Part shown: piece after piece, positions 60,342-64,000 of the stretch
Position numbering within the stretch: the first letter of the stretch is position 1
Layout of the letters: every line of letters starts with the position of its first letter
Assembly (NCBI GenBank): GCA_035318505.1
Contig: DATHEQ010000414.1
Coordinates: 51,243 to 115,242, forward strand
Length of the DNA stretch: 64,000 nt
Reading direction: 5' to 3'
DNA from: DASWDH01 sp035318505
Lineage (GTDB): Bacteria; Myxococcota_A; Polyangia; Polyangiales; Polyangiaceae
Position numbers and translations under genes: made by a program
The notes under the pieces: generated by a model
Database searches by the model: none
Seen by the model: only the letters and a program-made list of their open reading frames with translations
Told to the model about the DNA's origin: nothing

Positions 60342-62114
60342 TCAATCTCGATAGAAGAGCGCCACGACTTCCTGTTGGTAATCGGTGTAGGCGCGGTATT
60401 GGCCGCGCAGCCAGAGCAAGACCTTTTGGCCGCCGTTGCCCGGTGGGGGCACGATGGGCCGGAGGTTATCCACCGTGGAACCTTGCGTCAGACCCAGCCA
60501 CTCCCACGTTGCGCCTTCGTCGCGCGTGATGCCGCGAAAGATTTCGTAGTGACGCCGCCCATCGGTCGTGCTGACCAGGGGGGTGCCTAGGACGGGATCG
60601 GCGTTGGTGGAGATGTAGACGATCGAGGGGTTGGCAGGGTCGAGCGCCGCGAGGCCGCTGTAATCGTCTTCGCCTGCGTAGAGGCGCGAGCCGGCAAAGG
60701 CCAACGGGTAGTCGCGCCATTGGGCGCCATCCCAGCGGGCATAGCGATAGCGGATGTCTTCACCGCCCTGACCGGTGGGTAGCCCGGCGGAGTTCATCTG
60801 AACCGAGTAGACGGCGATCGGGCGCTCGGCTGCGTCGAGCGCGACGTCGACCCCCCATGCCACGTGCTGAGAATCGCCCTGATAGATGCGCGTGCCTTCA
60901 TCGGGACGTGAAAGACCCTCGGTCAAGGTGTGGATGGCCACGCCGTCGCTGTGGTGGAGGGCGCCATCTCGATAGAAGATATGATAGAGGCTGTTGTCAT
61001 AGTCGCGCGGATGCGCCTCCGTGTAGACGAGATGAACGGTGTCGCGGCCGTTGAAGGCGTAGCGAACGTAGGGCCGCTGCAGCGTCGCGGTTGAGGGGAC
61101 ATTGATCACGATGTTGCCGCTTCGCCACGTCTGCCCCAGGTCGTCGGAAAAGGCATAGGAAGGCTTGTAGCTATTATCGAGCCCTCGATAAAAATCGTAG
61201 ATGCGGTTTCCTTCGGAGGAAAGCAGGTAGAGATTGCTGTAGGTCAAGAGTGTGGCCTGCGTGGGGACGAAGGTTTGCTCGGCCCCCCACGTCAGTGGAT
61301 CGTTGGGTTCGGAAATTCGATAGTAGAAATGGTTCTCCGTGCCGTGACGGGCGTACATGGTGAGAAGGCGTCCATCGGGCCGGACCAGCCAAGCGGGCGA
61401 ATCGTGATCGTCCAGATCGAGCCGGTCATGCAGCTCGATGACGCGGGTCTGGCCCGAGCGAACATCGTGGACAATCGCTTCGATGTCGCCGCGCCGGGCC
61501 GCATCCCGAAAACCGGACGCCACCGAGCCGACGATGAGATAGTCGCCGTAGAAAAGCGCACGAGAAGATTCAAACCAACACCAGCCCCCCTCGTCGGTGA
61601 GCACGATCGGTGCGCCACTCGGCCCCGCTTCGCGGGGAGGACCGTCACTCGCTGCATCGCTTGCGCTCTCGGAAGGAACGTCACGCCCCGAAGGGCCGTC
61701 ACTCACCGAATCGCTGCCGCTCTCGCGCAGGCCGTCGCTCGCCGAATCGCTGCCGCTCTCGCGCAGGCCGTCACTCGCCGAATCGGCGACCGGCCCGCCA
61801 GCTCCGTCGGCGCCGGTCGTGCTGTCCGGCGGGCGCCCGCCGTCATCCGGCGCCGCACCGGAACCACCGCCTTCACCATCGCGGCCTGACGCGCCCCCGA
61901 CCGACGCCTCGACTTTTCCCGTGTCTTGGCTCACATCGGTGGTCGAGGCGCCGCCGGACCCACCGGTCGACGCATCGACCCTCGACGTCGGGTCGAGACC
62001 TGGATCGCTCGGAGCGGACGTGGAGCAAGCTTGCACCACCAGAGCGACGACGCCACCGATCAGCGCACCGACGAAAGGCAGCCCTCGTAAAAGAGGACGA
62101 ATCGGCCTCAGCAT
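60342..62114 (-). CDS. BNR_4-family propeller lipoprotein
   Basis: A 590-residue protein. Lipobox ALVVQACS, an Asp/Ser-rich linker to about residue 165 that includes a 36-base repeat, then a propeller of the BNR_4 type. Visible are GGWCWFESSRALFYGDYLIVG, DLDDHDSPAWLVRPDGRLLTMY, ARHGTENHFYYRISEPND, SNLYLLSSEGNRIYDFYRG, and SDDLGQTWRSG, an Asp-box. Members include polysaccharide lyases and sialidase-like proteins. The conserved His in the DDHDSPA segment suggests lyase or hydrolase activity. It sits between GH2 and GH43 genes. Confidence 0.83.
   Translation of the reverse strand: MLRPIRPLLRGLPFVGALIGGVVALVVQACSTSAPSDPGLDPTSRVDASTGGSGGASTTDVSQDTGKVEASVGGASGRDGEGGGSGAAPDDGGRPPDSTTGADGAGGPVADSASDGLRESGSDSASDGLRESGSDSVSDGPSGRDVPSESASDAASDGPPREAGPSGAPIVLTDEGGWCWFESSRALFYGDYLIVGSVASGFRDAARRGDIEAIVHDVRSGQTRVIELHDRLDLDDHDSPAWLVRPDGRLLTMYARHGTENHFYYRISEPNDPLTWGAEQTFVPTQATLLTYSNLYLLSSEGNRIYDFYRGLDNSYKPSYAFSDDLGQTWRSGNIVINVPSTATLQRPYVRYAFNGRDTVHLVYTEAHPRDYDNSLYHIFYRDGALHHSDGVAIHTLTEGLSRPDEGTRIYQGDSQHVAWGVDVALDAAERPIAVYSVQMNSAGLPTGQGGEDIRYRYARWDGAQWRDYPLAFAGSRLYAGEDDYSGLAALDPANPSIVYISTNADPVLGTPLVSTTDGRRHYEIFRGITRDEGATWEWLGLTQGSTVDNLRPIVPPPGNGGQKVLLWLRGQYRAYTDYQQEVVALFYRD
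61695..61786. repeat. 36-bp tandem repeat in the BNR_4 linker
   Basis: Two full units (61695-61730, 61731-61766) and a partial third, with two differences between the full units. Minus-strand translation gives the unit LRESGSDSASDG. Multiple of three, frame-neutral. Confidence 0.85.
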
Positions 62115-62232
62115 GCCGCTGTCTCCAGGGTGACCGAGAAAGGCGAGGCCAATTTACATCGCCGATTACCTCATTTCAACCGGTTTAAATCGCGCCGCGA
62201 CCTCTCCGTGCGTGGCGCATTCGCCACCCGAG

Positions 62233-64000
62233 CTACATCAAGGTCCAGGTCACCCGATCCGTCACGCTCGTGTTCCCGCTCGTCCCTATCGCTTCTAAGA
62301 CGTTATCGCCCGCGCGCAGCGTTACCCCTGTAAAGGTGAAGATGCGATCGGTGCTCGTCCTCGACCCCAGACTGGTCCCGTTGACCGTGAGCTCGACCGA
62401 GCCGGCGTTGGAGTAGATCTTGACGGTCGTCAGTGCAGCCGTCCGCGGGCTCCACCTTCGCGACGTGATGTACACGAGGGGCGCTTCCGTCCAATTTGCC
62501 TTGAACCAATAGAAGGAGTCTTTTCTCGTTTTTCGATCGTAGGTGACCAGGCCCTTGTCGTTGCGGCCAGGGTGTTCGCCTTCGTTGCGACTGTCGACGG
62601 CGAAGTCGAACATGTTCCAGATGAACTTGCTCCATAGAAACGGCCTCACCTTCATGGCCTTCCAATGCGCTTCGTGGACGAGGCTCTGGTACTCTTCGGG
62701 ATGCACCAGCCCGTAAGGATCGGGTGCTGGCGGATTTTCGGCGTGCTGGGAAATCGCTCCGCCGGCGCCCCACTCGCTCACGCCGATCTTCCACGCTGGG
62801 CGCGCCGTATGCAGATTGTCGGCCCAGGCGGCGAATTGGTCATAAGTGCCGAATGCATCGTACCAGCCAAAGTATTCGTTGTAGCCGACGACATCGGCGT
62901 GGGCCGGCAGCCCGCCCGTGTCGCTCGTGCAGCAATGAGCGTAGGTCGATAGCCGAGTGGCGTCTTCCGCATGGACGAGATCGTTCAGCTGGGTGAGTAG
63001 CGTGTTCGTTGGCGCGTCGTCGGTGCGCTGCTCATTGCCGATACCCCAAAATACGATCGACGGATGGTTGAAATTTTGGCGAATCAGCTCCGTCAGCTGT
63101 TGCCGGGCATTGTCCGAGAACGCAGTCGAGTTGGTGATGGCGTTGACCAGCGGGATCTCCGCCCAAACCACCATGCCCCGTCGGTCGCACAAGTCGTAGA
63201 AGTAGGGCGCGTGCTGGTAGTGCGCGAGGCGAATCGCGGTGGCGCCCATCTCTTCGATGAGGGCCATATCCTCGTCGTGCTCCTTTTGGGTAATAGCCCA
63301 CCCCATGTCGAGCCGATCCTGATGACGATTCACGCCGTGCAGGTCGAGGTACTTGCCGTTCAGCGAAAATCCGGCGTTCGCATCGATCGCGAACGAGCGA
63401 AAGCCGATCGGCACCGCCACCCAGTCGGCCAGCTGGGTCCCCGACGAAATCTCGGTATACGCAGTGTAGAGATAAGGGTCACGCAGCCCTTCCCACAGGC
63501 GCGGACCAGTCACGACCCCCGACGCCGCGAGCTCGACCGTCGCGCCCGGCGGAACCATGGCCGACGTCGAGAGCTTAGCGGCAATGGTTCGGTCGGCATG
63601 GACGACGAATGTCGTCACCGTCACATCTTGCGCCGCTACGTCGTTGTTGCGAACGCGCACGCGGGCACGCAGATTGGCGGAAGCGGCGCTCACGTTGCTC
63701 GTCTCCAGGTAGACGCCCTCCGAGCCGTAGTCCTCGGTGTCGATGTGTACCTTGTCGGTCACGAGCAAGTGTGCTTCTCGGTAGAGGCCGCCGAAAAACG
63801 TGAAGTCGGCGTTGAGCGGAGCGACGTCCGTCGGCTGAGCGTTGCTCACTTTCACCGCAATGACGTTGTCGGCACCGGGCCGGAGCGCCGCGGTCACGTC
63901 GAAGCGGAAGCGCGCGAACCCACCGCGATGCTGTCCGATTTGGGTCCCGTTCACCCAGACGTCGGTGACGATGTTGGCTCCGTCGAATTGCAGGTAGACG
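62233..64000 (-). CDS. GH2-family glycosidase (beta-galactosidase/beta-glucuronidase type), 5' end outside window
   Basis: At least 588 residues are visible; the N-terminus lies beyond 64000. The order is the GH2 one: end of the sugar-binding domain (RGGFARFRFDVTAAL), immunoglobulin-like domain, then the TIM barrel with LHGVNRHQDRLDMGWA, GATAIRLAHYQHAPYFYDLCD, WGIGNEQ with the acid/base Glu, and IGVSEWGAGG with the nucleophile Glu, then FIWNMFDFAVD. A C-terminal beta-sandwich (VELTVNGTSLGSRTS) follows. Neutral on substrate; with GH43 and the BNR_4 protein it suggests plant- or algal-type polysaccharide use. Confidence 0.92.
   Translation of the reverse strand, partial: VYLQFDGANIVTDVWVNGTQIGQHRGGFARFRFDVTAALRPGADNVIAVKVSNAQPTDVAPLNADFTFFGGLYREAHLLVTDKVHIDTEDYGSEGVYLETSNVSAASANLRARVRVRNNDVAAQDVTVTTFVVHADRTIAAKLSTSAMVPPGATVELAASGVVTGPRLWEGLRDPYLYTAYTEISSGTQLADWVAVPIGFRSFAIDANAGFSLNGKYLDLHGVNRHQDRLDMGWAITQKEHDEDMALIEEMGATAIRLAHYQHAPYFYDLCDRRGMVVWAEIPLVNAITNSTAFSDNARQQLTELIRQNFNHPSIVFWGIGNEQRTDDAPTNTLLTQLNDLVHAEDATRLSTYAHCCTSDTGGLPAHADVVGYNEYFGWYDAFGTYDQFAAWADNLHTARPAWKIGVSEWGAGGAISQHAENPPAPDPYGLVHPEEYQSLVHEAHWKAMKVRPFLWSKFIWNMFDFAVDSRNEGEHPGRNDKGLVTYDRKTRKDSFYWFKANWTEAPLVYITSRRWSPRTAALTTVKIYSNAGSVELTVNGTSLGSRTSTDRIFTFTGVTLRAGDNVLEAIGTSGNTSVTDRVTWTLM

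Noticed and set aside
1..64000. tRNA, rRNA or CRISPR features.
   Set aside because: I found no cloverleaf-type sequence with a TTCGA-type arm in the right context and no spaced repeat array; a covariance-model search would be decisive.

Overview
The window looks like chromosomal DNA of a large-genome myxobacterium, most likely a Polyangiales (Sorangium-like) member of the Myxococcota. Base composition is GC-rich. A large share of the genes encode lipoproteins with a Gly/Ser/Thr- or Asp/Ser-rich linker after the lipid-attachment Cys. A MYXO-CTERM sorting tail, a fibro-slime protein and DUF1592/DUF1552 proteins are all typical of that group. No tRNA, rRNA, CRISPR array or core ribosomal gene is visible, so this is an accessory region.

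Layout. 1-1.4 kb: ECF41-type sigma factor and its carboxymuconolactone-decarboxylase partner, with a readable ECF41-type promoter. 1.8-5.9 kb: DUF1592, DUF1552 (Tat) and a small haem-motif lipoprotein in one operon. 5.9-14.7 kb: lipoproteins including a beta-propeller phytase, an HExxH metalloprotease and a fibro-slime protein, plus a universal stress protein and a truncated esterase. 14.9-23.1 kb: hypothetical genes, a hemerythrin, a GFA fragment, a DsbA-family protein, a decayed esterase with MYXO-CTERM tail, a Cys-repeat lipoprotein and a class I methyltransferase. 23.4-26 kb: a small mobile/defence scrapyard (AbiEii remnant, IS110 remnant, intact RelE/XRE toxin-antitoxin pair). 26-28.8 kb: a minus-strand cluster with an L,D-transpeptidase-like protein that lacks a signal peptide. 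30-32.5 kb: a secreted alpha-amylase and a small lipoprotein. 32.6-39.7 kb: an AT-richer alcohol dehydrogenase, two gene remnants, then an operon of a tri-haem DUF1111 oxidoreductase, an SMP-30-like protein and an esterase. 39.9-50.5 kb: DUF4838 lipoprotein, housekeeping-type small genes, two alpha/beta hydrolases and a solute-binding protein. 50.7-56.9 kb: Cys-rich lipoproteins, a beta-barrel/Cys-rich pair and a MurE-like ligase. 57-64 kb: polysaccharide degradation (GH43, BNR_4 family, GH2).

Functionally the window is dominated by an exported scavenging toolkit: starch, xylan/arabinan-type and galactoside-type glycans, phytate, esters and peptides. It also carries an extracytoplasmic redox operon and small stress or signalling genes.

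Two structural themes stand out. First, many genes are broken: four esterase-type lipoprotein loci are each disrupted differently, and three of them are preceded by the same short element with fixed internal spacing. Second, two different direct repeats of about 170 and 108 bp are interleaved in the order A-B-A'-B' across 24.5-31.9 kb. Either gene decay is active here, or some frameshifts are sequencing errors; raw reads would separate the two.
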